Shown here piece by piece: positions 1 through 11,711 of a stretch of 64,000 nt of DNA. The position numbers were made by a program, and so were the translations under genes. The DNA is taken from contig LNGK01000004.1 of the NCBI GenBank assembly GCA_001510575.1, forward strand, positions 2,598,579 through 2,662,578. Direction: 5' to 3'. The notes below the pieces were generated by a model. The model was not told the origin of the DNA. It was given only the letters and a program-made list of their open reading frames with translations, and did no database searches. Each line of letters begins with the position of its first letter. The first letter of the stretch is position 1. Origin of the DNA: Knoxdaviesia capensis (lineage: Eukaryota > Ascomycota > Sordariomycetes > Microascales > Gondwanamycetaceae).

Positions 1-2798
1 AGTAAAAAAAAAAGAGAACAAAAAAGAGGTGTTGGAGATGAGCGGTATATATCACCAACACTTGGAGAGGAAGAGGTGAAGATATACCGAGAAAAAATAT
101 TAAAAAAAAATCAAGATGAAAATGAGATGAAAAAGAAAAAAGAAGAGAAGGAGAAGATTTCCACAGTTATCCTTTATCACCTAGGAAGGATACGGAATAT
201 AAAGGGGACACCGAAAGACGAGACAGAACACCCAGATGGCAAAAATAAAAAAAATATAACCGGAGGCCATTCGCGTACACAAACGACGACGGGCAAATGC
301 AGCAAACGGAGTCGATCCAAGCACCAACAGCAGCAGAAAGATTGGCCTAAAAAACACACAAGACTGCATTGGCAAACCGCATCTGCATGGCATATGACAC
401 TAAACCGACCCAGTGGATAGGATGGAGGAAAAAGATGCAGTACTAGAATCATAGAGCGGCCGACGATTGTGCCAACACATACATCAACTCTCAAGATCTG
501 CAGCCAGCCAACACGTCCCGTGCCGATTGTCTGTAGAGTAGAGTGTAGTGCACGGCTTTAGCGATGCCGCATGACTTGGAGAGGGCTACCAGGAAATATC
601 TTGCAAGGCCGTTTGGCTATGCTATCTGCTGGTGTGCAAAAGAGGGCTGTCAGCACTGCACGTACATACTGAGCTACATGTGTCTATACAAACAACACCT
701 CCACGGTGTGGTGTGGAAGTGTAAAGACATGGGTGGGTGGGTGTGTGAGTGAGATGACTTTCTGCTGTATGGAGGCCGGTTTGTGTTGGTAGAGGTGGGC
801 TATGCTTCGTGACTGGGTTAAAAGAGACAGACAGGAAGAGGGGATATCACATCACAACCAACCATGGAATTCCAGCAAACGAGCACTGCAAGTTGTTTGG
901 GTGCTTTTTGTGGGAAGTCTTGTTCGTTTAGTGCTTGTCGTTGGTGGAGATGGGTGGGTGGGTAATGTCTCGTTTGGATATTCTCTCGTACCGTGTAAGT
1001 CTTCTTCGCTGGCCCGACTGGGTTTCTGCTCGTTTATGTGAGTTTCCGTCATCCGGATGCAAGACTGCCTGTTCCAGGGCTTCTGATTCCTGTGATGGAC
1101 CCTGGATACATAGAGTCGGCATGCCTGCTCTCACACCGCAACCCCTGCCCTGACGGCCCCGTTCTCACTTCTGGCAGCATACGAAAGAGGAAGACTGAGA
1201 ATCCGAGAGAGGGCGAGTGAGAGAGCGAGAGGGTGGGTGGTATCATCTCCTGAAAGACATGTTAATCACCATCCTTGCCACACTAATGCACTCCTCCGGT
1301 TTTGACTCACCTCACAAGAGAAGAAAAAAAGAGAATGAATCCCATATTAAGCCAACAACACGGGCTCGTTTGCGGCTTCGGCTTTGCCCTGATGTTTGCC
1401 TGTCCGTCCGTCCCTATATTTGATGCAACAAGAAATGAGTGGGTTAGTGGACCAATTACATCTGAAAAAAAGATCTTCTCGATGACATCCCAAGTTCGGT
1501 CTCTAAGCTTGAACAAGGTGGAACAAAATGGGATAAGCCAGACATGCAACCGTAGCAGAAGAGCCAGCACATCGCTCAGCGCCGGTCTCTAATCCCAATG
1601 TAGATACGCCTGTATGCAGGACGGCGAAACCGGGGTTGGACTGTGGATTTGGGCGTGAGTTTAGTATCGACCAGGCCAGAAAAACGCAGCACACCTAGCT
1701 ATCTGGACAGTGGCTGAGTTTGCGTTTTTTTTGGAGTGGGTGGTGCGTGAAGTGAGACGCCGTTTGTCGGTACTTCTGAGGTCTCTCGCAGCTCCTCCGA
1801 TCAACGGTGGCTTGGTTCTGAGAGAAAGCCAGACACACCACTCTTGCCCAGATATTCTCCCCTCGACGGTATGCCCTCTCCCTTGGGATCGGTGCTCACA
1901 TCGCCGGCCTGCTTCTCACTCTCTCAGTTTTCTTCCCTCGTTTTCATTCCCCCACGCTGTGGTCATTTCATGGTCAGTTATCTGGATCATCCCTATCTGC
2001 TCTCCCAAAGGGGATGGGGGGCCACATATTTGCGACTCACCTTGATTGAGAGATCAGAGGTGATCGATCATTCATCCAGTCAGAGGCAGACCGGAACAGC
2101 CGTGTTGGAAATAATCTCCAAGCCAAGGTGTGAACGAATCCAACGGTGGTCCCCGTTTGAAAGAGGAAAAAAAGTGGAATACCACTTCAACCATCACAAC
2201 TTTGTTCTTTTTCTTCTTTTTCTCCAGACCGAACAAGGGCTTCTCCAGTCAATCACGGGAGAGGCCGACCCCAAGACCCGCACAGATGTCGGTGTGAGGC
2301 AATGCTACAGTTGCAACGATGACTTTTTTGCCGGGATTTGAAAAGGCGGTGGACAATACTTGGTTGCTCCAAACAGTCCGCGCATATCGGCGTCGACTTG
2401 GGTAATCTGCAGCCCCCCGTTTCCCGTCCCGTTCGCAAAGAGGGATAAGACAGACGAGAGAAGGGGACCAACGCATTTCTCCTCTTCTTCTTCTGCCTGT
2501 CTCCCGCAAGATGTGAATGTGTACAGTACTGTAGAGTTGCATGCATATATGAGGTGCATGCATTTTCATCACATAGGCACGGGGACGTGTGCTGGCTGGT
2601 GGTGATCCTTGTAGAGATCAGAAGAAGGGCAGTTGCGAGGTCGTAATGGAGGAACGGAGTGGCTCTTCCCTTGATTGAAAAAGAACAGAAAAAAGCTCCA
2701 AAGAAACGCCGCATGTCATGTCTGCCTTATCATGGGCGTGAGTTCGCTGCTTACCACTGGTTGGTTCTCCCCCGTGTTTTCCTAACTTCTCGTAATCC

Positions 2799-3071
2799 AT
2801 GAAGCTATCACATGGACTGTTGGCTGGCGGGTCTTCTTCGTGGCTAGCCCTGTCACTGTTGGTTTGCCCAGTCCCCCGTCACACTCCAAAAGGCCTGCAG
2901 AACGGGCCGGGCCAGGAGGTCATCACGACCACCCACGGGGATTTGGGCTTGTTAGCACCTAACCACTTCACAATACCGAACTCGTGGTCGGGGGATTCCG
3001 TTGCCGGATGTGATTCCCCTACAGCCAAGTATTGGACATGCCCTGATCTGGTCGTATCGGACTTCACTTGA
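2799..3071 (+). CDS. Weak candidate small secreted protein, 90 aa
   Basis: An ATG-initiated frame begins MKLSHGLLAGG, followed by a moderately hydrophobic stretch (WLALSLLVC) that could be a signal peptide. The rest is short and contains three cysteines (C23, C67, C76 by count). There is no recognisable family, no splice structure and no strong codon bias, and it lies in an otherwise gene-poor stretch. It may well be a chance open frame. I list it only because small secreted proteins are often missed. Confidence 0.15.
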   Translation: MKLSHGLLAGGSSSWLALSLLVCPVPRHTPKGLQNGPGQEVITTTHGDLGLLAPNHFTIPNSWSGDSVAGCDSPTAKYWTCPDLVVSDFT

Positions 3072-4316
3072 TGAACATGTTTGGTGGGGATCAATGATGG
3101 GGTTCAGAACCAACCAGCCACTTTGATTGAAGCCAGAAAACCTCTGTTGGTTGTTCCTTTCACCTTCCCAGCTGGAGTTTGGGCAACTCCCATAGAAACT
3201 CACATTCCTTTTCATTCCAAGTCCCCCCCCCCCTTCACAGGATGCATCTATTAGAGTTAGTAAAATGGCCATCCAAGACAACTTATACCCACCAGCTGAA
3301 TGAAATGTTGGGCTGTGCATACCTTTCTATTTTCTTTTTCCGGTTCCCCGTATTTCATGACAATTATGAAAGGCAGCTAGCTGTTGCGTGACAATTCTCC
3401 ATAAGGGAAGAGTCTGGAGCATCTATCCCCCCACGTACTTCTCCATTTTGAAAGAAAATGCACCTGGAAGATGTCAGGGAGGCCAGTTCAGTATAAGTGA
3501 TCGTCACTTGGATCAGACCCCAAGGCAGAAGGAAGTCAAGAGGGTTGGTAGGAGGGCCCAAGAGGAGTAATCACTTCACGATCAAAAGCAAATATACCCA
3601 ACGAGTTAGAACCAAATGGGAGAGATGACTGCATACTGATGGGTCATATCCAAGGTGTTAGTCCAAAAAGCAGGCGAAGAAAAAGGAATAAACGGAATAT
3701 GTCGTCTCCATAGCCATGAGCCACTTACTGATTTGAGGACAGCTTTCCCTCGCCCCCTCCCCCCTGCCTAAGTGGCCAAAAGCAATACCAAAGAGGCTTT
3801 CAGTTGAGCAAGCTGGAGGCACCATATCAACTGTTGTTTCTTTTTCTGCGTGGAAGGTGAGAGAATGTGGTAAAGGTCAGAACTTACTGGCCAGAAGCTG
3901 AGGATGTGTAGATACTCACAGGTTGTGGGATAGTTGCCGATGCCCACCTCCATTTTGAGGTTCTCTCCTCCCCATTACCTCTTTCTCTTTCTCTCTCTCT
4001 TTCTGAGCAAAGCTTCAAGCCTGGTAGCTCACGTTGATCTTTTGTATAGACACCCACAGGGTTTCATCTCCATGTGTACTGTACTGTACATCCTTTCCAG
4101 GGACTTGGAGAGTCTGGGGCTTAAGCTTCATGTCTGTTCCCACTTTCCATCAATCTCTATCATTCCCCTATCGTAGATCATTAAACTTTCGAGTTTAATC
4201 TGACATATAGCGGGAGAAAGGGCCTGGCAGTTCCACTACAAGGATATTAGTTCGACTGTTCACTGGCATCCCAGCCCCTGATACAAAGGAATCAAGCAGA
4301 GTGTCCACCAACCTTA

Positions 4317-4336
4317 GTGTGTGTGTGTGTGTGTGT
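4317..4336. repeat. (GT)10 microsatellite
   Basis: Ten uninterrupted GT units in non-coding DNA. Confidence 0.95.
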
Positions 4337-4676
4337 CTGGCATTCTATCTTATCCGATCGACATTGTGGCGGCCCCAGACTAAGAGTGCTGGCTGACCTA
4401 GGAGGAGTGCAATATCCACTTTCATCTGGACGGTGACTTGGCTGGAATCTGGGTATCATTCATCTGGCTGTAATCTTTTGTCTGAGACAAGCCATGTATA
4501 GGTGGATCGATAGATGAAGAAGTGGTGGGTTGGGGGAGAAGCGAGAGGGCTTGCTAAGTTATGGAGTGAACCTAGCCTTTGTGCAAGATAGAAAGAAAGA
4601 AGAAGAAGAGGAAGATGTTATGAAGGGTTGCAATCTATTGAGAATGATCCCCTTATGAATTATGCGGTGTATTAAC

Positions 4677-4706
4677 GGGAAGGAGCTGCTCCTGGGGCTC
4701 CTTCCC
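4677..4706. repeat. Perfect 10-bp inverted repeat (hairpin A)
   Basis: The arm GGGAAGGAGC (4677-4686) is followed by a 10-nt spacer and then the exact reverse complement GCTCCTTCCC (4697-4706). A related, weaker hairpin lies about 375 bp downstream. Confidence 0.8.
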
Positions 4707-4972
4707 ATTCTTTCCTGATCACCTCAACCTCCTCCACCGTTCCTTCTGTTTCCCATTTTCACGATCGCTCCTTCCTGGACTGGACTACTCGGGGCATGTG
4801 TGTATACTTCATATGTCGCGTTATTGTGTGTATATTTCGATCCCCAAGAGTCTAGTGAGTTCGACTCGCGGCATGTTGATTCAATGATTTTCTGACAACC
4901 GCTGCTTCGAATCACCGCGATGATGGCTTCTGGGGTGTGGTTGTGGGCTTTTTTTTTTCTTTTTTTCCTTTT

Positions 4973-5011
4973 CCTTTTATTTTATTTTATTTTATTTTAT
5001 TTATTTTTTTC
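4973..5011. repeat. TTTTA-rich low-complexity tract
   Basis: Tandem TTTTA units lie inside a longer T/C-rich stretch (about 4950-5025), between the two related hairpins. Confidence 0.85.
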
Positions 5012-5054
5012 GCCTCTCTTTTCCTCCCCCCTATAAAACTTCACGTCTGGGGAT

Positions 5055-5083
5055 GAAGGAGCCACTCCCGGGGTCCCTCCTTC
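5055..5083. repeat. Related imperfect hairpin (hairpin B)
   Basis: The 7-nt arms GAAGGAG (5055-5061) and CTCCTTC (5077-5083) enclose a GC-rich spacer. The sequence around and inside the hairpin resembles hairpin A at 4677-4706, including a shared CTCC(T/C)GGGG core and a CCTTCCC(A/G)TTCT flank. Confidence 0.6.
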
Positions 5084-6778
5084 CCGTTCTCATGCCATGG
5101 TGCGTTGCTTACATCAGAAGATATCTACTGTAGTGTCTCTGGACTTCATCTCAATCCGATCTTAGCACATCTCGAATTTGCTTTCTCTTTATCACCACTC
5201 CAAAGTCAAAGTCTCATAGATAGTTACACCCCGAAGAACCGGTCTCACAACTCTGGCTTCATTCATCCATCCGTCCATCCATCGATATACCCCACGCATA
5301 CCCAGAGATAGCAGTGTCTTTCGAGGCCGTTGAGTTAGACGGCATCCGTGTAACAAAACTTGCCCCGTCCTCTCTCCAAATCCCCAGACATAACGCTACT
5401 GTTAGCCGGCTCCTTTGCTCTGCTAGTGGTGAAGGGTATTAGTGACGAAACGCGGGATGTGTCTCTCACACTCTCCCTTTGCTCGGATCTGCATCCTTGC
5501 CTCCCCTCTCTGAATTTCCTTTTTCTATCCCGTGTGGTCCCTCACACCTGAGGGCACGGAGTCGTTTCTGTTGAGACCAACCAGTACCGGCTTCCAATCG
5601 GCTCGCGATGTTGTCTCTGGGCTACTGGTCGTGTTCGTTTTCTCTACGGTCGTCCAGATTCTAACTAGCCAATTCTCCCGTACCAGACTGCCGCCCCTGG
5701 TCTCAGAGGGAATATTCAGTCACGACGAGGACACCAGGGCCGACCCTCACGTTCGCTACGCTTTAGGGCCACTTTTTGTTTCTTTTTGTGATATCTCGTT
5801 CACAAGGGAGACTGAAGGCGATCTCTCGGTGGATCAACTGAGGATGGGACATGCAAGACAACCACCTCTTGTATCAGCCAAGCGGTCTAAACCCGAAAGG
5901 CCATCGCGGCTCTCCGAGGAAGAAGGAAGCACGACAACTGCCTTAACCCTCCGCGGATGAACAAACCGACGATCCTCCTCCGGGCCGGGGACAACTCCGC
6001 GATGTGATTGGTATACCGTCTACAGGTCGGATGCTATTGGTCCTCGGGGAGGAATACACAACTGCTACGTGGGGGAAGGGGAAAAGCAAAACTGATATAT
6101 ATTGGTCTGAATGCTCCTCAGTCGTGGCGTCTCTGCCCTAAGTATGGATGATTCCTTTTGCTGCTCAATTTTTCTTTTTGTCCAGTCTAGGCACAGGTAG
6201 GCCTCTCTAGGAACTCAGCTCCTGCAGCCACAACCAAACTCACGTTGAGATAAAGGAAGCAAAGGGATGGATTCTGGGTAAAAGTGTCTCTGAGCCCCTC
6301 TTTTGCAAGCTTTTCTTCCTTTTGCAAGATGTGTAGCTGCTGATTTTGGTTTTTCTTTTCTCCAGTTTCTCGTGTCCCGCCAGGACACTTAAACGGGGCT
6401 TCCCATTGACCAGCATCTGTTCGCGAGATGCTAACCTACTGTATACTATCAGCCGGTTGCCAGTCATTCCGCTCGCCAAGTGCAGGAACAGTAGCCTCCA
6501 GGGCGAATCGATGAGGAAGATATGATTCCCGCCTGGGTACCGGTACTCAGGACGTGGGCATGCTAGACATGTTCTTGATAGTGGCAGACGCGAAGTGCCC
6601 TCCATTCCCAGCCAACCGGAGTGTCTATTCAAAAATGTACATGTACCGGTACATTGATAGACACAATAGGTGATCTATCAACCCTTTCCTCCTCTCTGAC
6701 TGCCTGTCACTATACTATGTTTGTGGCCCCTTTGTTCTTCGTCTTGTCTCAGGAAGTCGGATACCGCGAAGAAATAAG

Positions 6779-6786
6779 TATATAAG
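6779..6786 (+). promoter_or_regulatory. Candidate TATA box
   Basis: TATATAAG lies about 183 nt upstream of the ATG at 6969 and is followed by a pyrimidine-rich leader. This is a common promoter layout in filamentous fungi. The assignment rests on sequence and spacing only. Confidence 0.4.
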
Positions 6787-6968
6787 CTCCCCCCTTCTCC
6801 GCGATATCCAGACATCAAGAGTCAAGGTTCTTCATGCTTCACATCTCGATTCGTTTTCCAAAAGCTCGCTTCCAAACCCATCTTTCGAGACATCCAAAAC
6901 TCTATCAAATATTTCTCGACTCAACAACACTCTACCTGTTCTTTCCTTTCACCCCACTGTCAGTCATC

Positions 6969-8875
6969 ATGCCAATTCGGTGCTACTATGACTTCATCGT
7001 CATCAGCCTGGGCGGCACCACAGTCCTCAATACGTGCTTCCACCCGAAAGCTCTCACTTCCGGAACACGCAGACGCCCTATGGAGGTGATGGATGACCGC
7101 GATGGTTGGCTGCCCGATCTTTATGCCTTCGCCGACGGTGCAGTCACCAAAGCCTCCTCCACCCGTCCCGAATCCTTCCACGCCATGTTCGAAACGACCA
7201 AAACAGTCCACTCATATACCCTCGGCTTTCCCATTGCAATGAGCTCGGTTCATGTGTAGGTGCAAGAGTGTGCCATATCAGCAGTTTCAACCAGTTTTCC
7301 TATGTCTTCCTCCGTACTCTCCAACCTCACTCTGGACCCCCTGCAAGCTATATCTGTTTATTGACACTTGACATGTCTGCTTCAGTCTCCTTCGGATGTA
7401 CGAAGATGGTGATGGCCAGGAGTACCGCGAGGAAGTCTGTAGCCAGTTCAACCACCGTCGGGACAGCGTCGGCGTCTACGTTGAGTGCCTCAGGTCGGAC
7501 GCCATGCGCAGCCACGCCCATATCCTGTGCCCCAGCCTTGCCGCAGATGGGACGCTGGACCGCATCATGAACACGCACGTTCCTCAGTCCGATCTTGTGG
7601 CCCGCTTCTTGTGCCTCTCCCACCACCCGGAAAAGCTTTTCCCCCGTTCGGCCTCCAATACCACACAGAACCCTGACGAGTGGACCGGCGGAGTTGCTCT
7701 CACGACCGATGAAACCATGCAGAGTGAGTTTATACTGGTGATACACCTCGTCTCAGTAGTGTACCAGAACATGGGAGTGATGTGATTACTGACGAATCAT
7801 AGCCGTTCCGACTGCCCTCGAGGAACAGCCGGCTACCCCAATCGCCGAGGTGAATGAACCCGTTACCCCGCCCCCCACCGGTGACGATGTTCTCACCGTC
7901 AATCCTGCTGCTCTTGACATCCGCAACGCTCTCCAGCGTGGTGACATTGTCTTTACTCGGGCTGGATCCTTCATGGCCGGCGGACGTTCGCCCACCCCTG
8001 CTCCGTTCACCACTCCTTCTCCTCCTGCCACTAGTGCTCCGCCCACTCCTTCTGCCGCTTATCCTCCGACCCCGGCTTCTAGCCCCAGTGGCACCGACAT
8101 TTGCCGTGATCCCACATGCAAGATACCTGCATGCATGGCCAACAACGTCCAGGAACCCGCCCGTAATGTTGGCAAGGCTCTGCTGTCCATCCCCACGCCT
8201 GTTCCGCTGCCCACGCTTGCCCCTCGCCGGGACCTGTACACGTTCAAGGAGCCGGACACTGGCGCTTCCCTGTTCCGCATTGCCCAGGCGGCCCGGCCCA
8301 GTGTTGAGATGGGCGGACTCCCCGATGCCCCGACTGCTCCTGCAAAGGGCAAGAAGAGCCGCAAGGCACAGAGCCCCCGCCAGCGTGCCCGGACTGCCTT
8401 CATGGAGCGCGCCCGCCGCTCTAAGACGCCTGCTCCGGAACTGCCCAAGCTGTCCCCGAATCTGTCCGTCATCGTTGCAAGCCCGCGCCCGGTCAGCAAC
8501 ACTTTCTCCCAGCAGGGCCCGGCCAGTGACACCCAGCAGAACCATGACGTCCAGGGCACCATTGTCCCCATCAACAACGAGAAAGACATGACTCCCGCTC
8601 CCGAGGACAACCCGCAAACCACCGTACAGTTCTACCAGAACCAGCCGCCTGTTCCGTCTGGCTGGGCCGGATACCCCACGAGCAGCTCCCAGTTTGAGAA
8701 CATGAGCGTGGCTGATGGGTTCCGCAACTTCGGGTCTGATTGCAACCCCCTCATGCGTCACCGGGACCGTGTCAACCGCATTCAGACTGTTGTCGACCAC
8801 CTCTACCGTGTCCGCCACAGCCCCCCTGGGCCCAACACCATTGCCCAGACCTATCAGTTTCCCAGCTACCAGTAG
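6969..8875 (+). CDS. Unrecognised proline-rich protein, 565 aa, three exons
   Basis: The model joins exons 6969-7255, 7386-7723 and 7803-8875. Intron 1 is GTAGGT...CAG (130 nt) and intron 2 is GTGAGT...TAG (79 nt). Both junction phases agree (codons GT|T and A|CC) and C-ending codons run throughout. The first half (about residues 1-220) looks folded and has no family I know. It includes MEVMDDRDGW and a stretch with several Cys and His residues. Residues of roughly 210-300 are Pro/Thr/Ser/Ala-rich and likely disordered. A basic patch follows (KKSRKAQSPRQRARTAF), which could be a nuclear localisation signal. The end (YPTSSSQFENMSV to the terminus) is more ordered. No signal peptide or membrane segment is evident. 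The ATG at 6969 was chosen because codon bias begins there; the in-frame ATG at 6834 lies in a leader without such bias. Confidence 0.75.
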
Positions 8876-9925
8876 GGGGACAGTCTCACTTTCAGACTTC
8901 ATGTTTGTACTGGAATATATCAGCAGCAACAACATTCCCCCCCTCCCCCCTTCCTGCACATGTATATATGCACACGATCTCAGCCCTGTCCGAGCTGCTT
9001 TTTTTTTCTTTCCTCTGTACATACATACATCTACTGTTTTAGTTCTCAACTCTATCTTCAAGCACAAAAAAAGGTCAAAAGATGAAACGCGAAAAGCAGG
9101 TCAAGATGTATAGCCGAGAAAAAAAGATTGGTTCGTTATATTTCCTTCAGATCTTCCTTCCCCATGTCCAGATTGTTTCTTTTTATCACAGACTGTCAGT
9201 CGCCTTTTCCCCTTCACCTGTTGCATACCCTTGTTTTGGTTTTGTCTCGTTAGCTGCTCTTTGGTTGGTGATCTGCTTTTTTTATTGGTCTCCCCGTTTT
9301 CACAGACTGGAAATCATGTCACTAAGTTAGATGACTTGGGAACCTTTGGGTGGTTGTTTTTGTCATGGAACACGAAGAGATGGATGGATGATACGATACT
9401 GGGCCGAGTGGCAGGAGTTTGGAGGTTCATGGTTGAATCGGATCGGAGAAACCGGAACCCGGCGGTGGAGGATATCTCGGGAGGTTACAGTCGCACACGA
9501 TACTTGGGTCGGGTCAGCGATTTCTTTATTTTCTTGTGACTCTTTACGGCCCGCTTTTGCTTTAACCCCTTTTTTTCTTTTATTTCCCCCTTGCTTTTCC
9601 CACACAAAAAATATCGTTCGTTAGTTACAGAAAATTATCAGTACACGAGCTTCGTGTCACCAAACTCATCGGTCCCTTGATTGAACTGTGAACTGTGATG
9701 TGATGCCGAGTATCAGTTTGGGGATGAAGGAAGCACAGGTATCATAGCTGCTAGAATGAAAAAAGAAAAAAGTTACCAAATCAACTCAGACTATCTGGTT
9801 TCCTAAACTCTAGACTCACTTAACCATACGAAACCGACTTCTCATACGCGATACTCCAAATCCCCGACTCCCCTCATTACGCATATCCCAAAAAGTACTC
9901 ATAATCCCAGCCCTTTACCAATGAC
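8876..9925. other. Convergent 3' intergenic region
   Basis: This is the shared 3' flank of two convergent genes. It contains T-rich and pyrimidine tracts and short frames without codon bias. No gene is seen. Confidence 0.7.
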
Positions 9926-11711
9926 TCATTTCCAGATATTGTTCTTGAACGGAGCGTACTCCTTCCAGTCCTTGCAGGGAGTCGTCCCACCGCTCTTCCA
10001 GATATGCTTCGGGGGCGCCCAGTTGACCTTATCCGGGACCGGCGGAGACGGGGCGCGCGAGTGAGCCCCCAGACACTCGTCCTCGAGACCCCCCTTTGCC
10101 TGGACGAGCAGGTCGGCCGCGCACATCTGGCGCAGCGACTCGATGGTGACCGGGCGGAGCAGGACTTCGCGGGAGTGCTCGCCCATGTAGCGGTCGGGCA
10201 CCAGCGAGTAGCGGGCCATGTTAGAGCCCGAGCCCGTGGAGCTGGTGGACGACGCGGGGGATACCGGCGGTGAATACGTTGACACGGCCGACAGCGGAGA
10301 CAGTGGCCCGCGCATCGGGAGGATCTTCCGTGGAATGAATGGTGCAGCGCTGGGAGAGAGCACTTTCTGGCCGGACATCTGAAGTTGGGCCGTTGTCTGC
10401 GGCTGGGTCTTGAGCGCTCTCTCGCTGGTCTTCGACGTATTCGCAGCCGCAGCCCGGTTCTGGAAGGCCAGGCGGCGCAGATACTGCAAAACTTCCGGGT
10501 CCTTCAGGATGGCCGGCACCTCCTCGTCCAGGGCAGCGTCCTCGAGAATAACCGCCGACGACACCAGCGCGCCCAGCTGGCGCTTGTCCAGCGCGGCCAG
10601 CGCGATCTCCGCAGCGCCCCGTCTAGAGACCACCACGGCCGCGCGCGCCGGCACGTCCTGCAGCTTCCCCGGCAGGAAGTGCACCTCGACGACGTCGATG
10701 GTGATGACGTACAGCGCCATCAGGATCCAGCGGCGCGCGCACTCCAGCGTGTGCAGGATCTGCAGGCCATCGACGACTATGGTGAAGTACTGCTGCGTGC
10801 CGGGCGGTGCGGTGCGGGCGCGGAAGTCGGCGGCGCGCTTCTGGAACACGTTGAGGACGGGAATGCCGGGGTTGGCGCTGGCTTCGCGTTTGTGCTGGGT
10901 CTGTACGGCCGAGAGGGGGCTCGGTCAGTCTGGATGCACTCATGCATGAAAGCAACAGCAGTAGCGGGGGACTGCTCGACGTAGGGGAGGGAGGGGGAGT
11001 GCACATACCATGACCCAGTCGGGTATGTTCGGCGGCGGGAGCATCTTGGGCGGGTCGGGCCAGTGGGTGGCCGGCGTGGTGAGCAGCTCCGGGTCGTGGC
11101 GGAGGTCGACCGGCGACTTGACGTTCACCTGGTGGTAACGGTTGCGATCGCAAGCAAACAGAGCTCGGCCGTTCAGTTCATAGCCGTTCAGCAAGTCTAG
11201 CAAACACAAGGTCCCAGGGTTAGCAACACGTCCATGTATGTGTGAGTCTTGTCATGGTAATTCTTTTCTTTCAAGACTGTGCTTACTCCATAGCTTTTCA
11301 AAGTTTTCAAGCCCCTTGACGCGCACCCAGGCACTGGACGTTATCTCAAATACCTCGACGTGCTCGACTGGGCAGACCTCCTGGCAGAAGTCTTTCAGAG
11401 TGTGCCACGTGCACCCGAAGGCCAGCTACACGAAGAGGAGAACGGCCATGTTAGTTCTCGTACAACAAACGCGACCGTGCAACTCGTGAACATGACGGGG
11501 GCACGAGGGGGTGTACATTGCACAGAAGAACATGGTACATGTCGGTAGCCCAGCCGGGCTTGAAGGTAACCGCGAGATCGGTGGTCGGCTCGCATCGGCT
11601 CATGTGCGCCATCATGAAGGCAAGTGTCCGGACGCGCGGCGGGGGCCACGGCCGCTTTCTGGCACGGCGGGAGGAGTTTGGATCGAAGACCGTGGTGTTC
11701 GGGCCAGGCAT
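9926..11711 (-). CDS. RRM-domain protein, 498 aa, four exons
   Basis: Exons on the minus strand are 11711-11517, 11425-11287, 11196-11009 and 10900-9926. The introns are 92, 90 and 108 nt (GTACAC, GTAAGC and GTATGT donors), and all phases agree. Residues of about 58-135 form one RNA-recognition motif. They include HVLLCNLAFGCTWHTLKDF (RNP2-like strand plus helix 1), then SAWVRVKGLENFEKLW and the closing LNGYELNGRALFACDRNR. The domain is split across the first three exons. The remaining 360 residues hold a predicted ordered segment (YFTIVVDGLQILHTLE onward) and an S/P-rich stretch (SPPVSPASSTSSTGSG), then a conserved-looking end rich in W and K. It probably binds RNA; target and process are unknown. 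There is no obvious targeting signal. MPGPNTTVF was chosen as the start because it is the nearest ATG before the RRM; upstream sequence lacks codon bias. Confidence 0.8.

Larger units (their letters stand above)
1..6968. other. Gene-poor region, about 7 kb
   Basis: I see no convincing gene here. Open frames on both strands are short, lack consistent codon bias and mostly lack an ATG. The stretch holds a GT microsatellite, a TTTTA/T-rich tract, two related hairpins near 4.7 and 5.06 kb, pyrimidine-rich patches, and the promoter of the gene starting at 6969. One weak small secreted-protein candidate at 2799-3071 is listed separately. A non-coding transcript or an unusually long regulatory region is possible, but nothing in the sequence proves it. 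Confidence 0.6.

Noticed and set aside
4860..4921. tRNA-like stretch (TTCGAATC near inverted CGCGG/CCGCG)
   Set aside because: No consistent D, anticodon and T stems with correct spacing on either strand.
5532..5960. 142-codon frame upstream of the first gene
   Set aside because: No ATG at its start, no codon bias, no recognisable domain.
7730..9067. 445-codon minus-strand frame over the proline-rich gene
   Set aside because: The plus-strand frame has the coherent codon bias and splice sites; the antisense frame also runs through the 3' UTR without change in composition.
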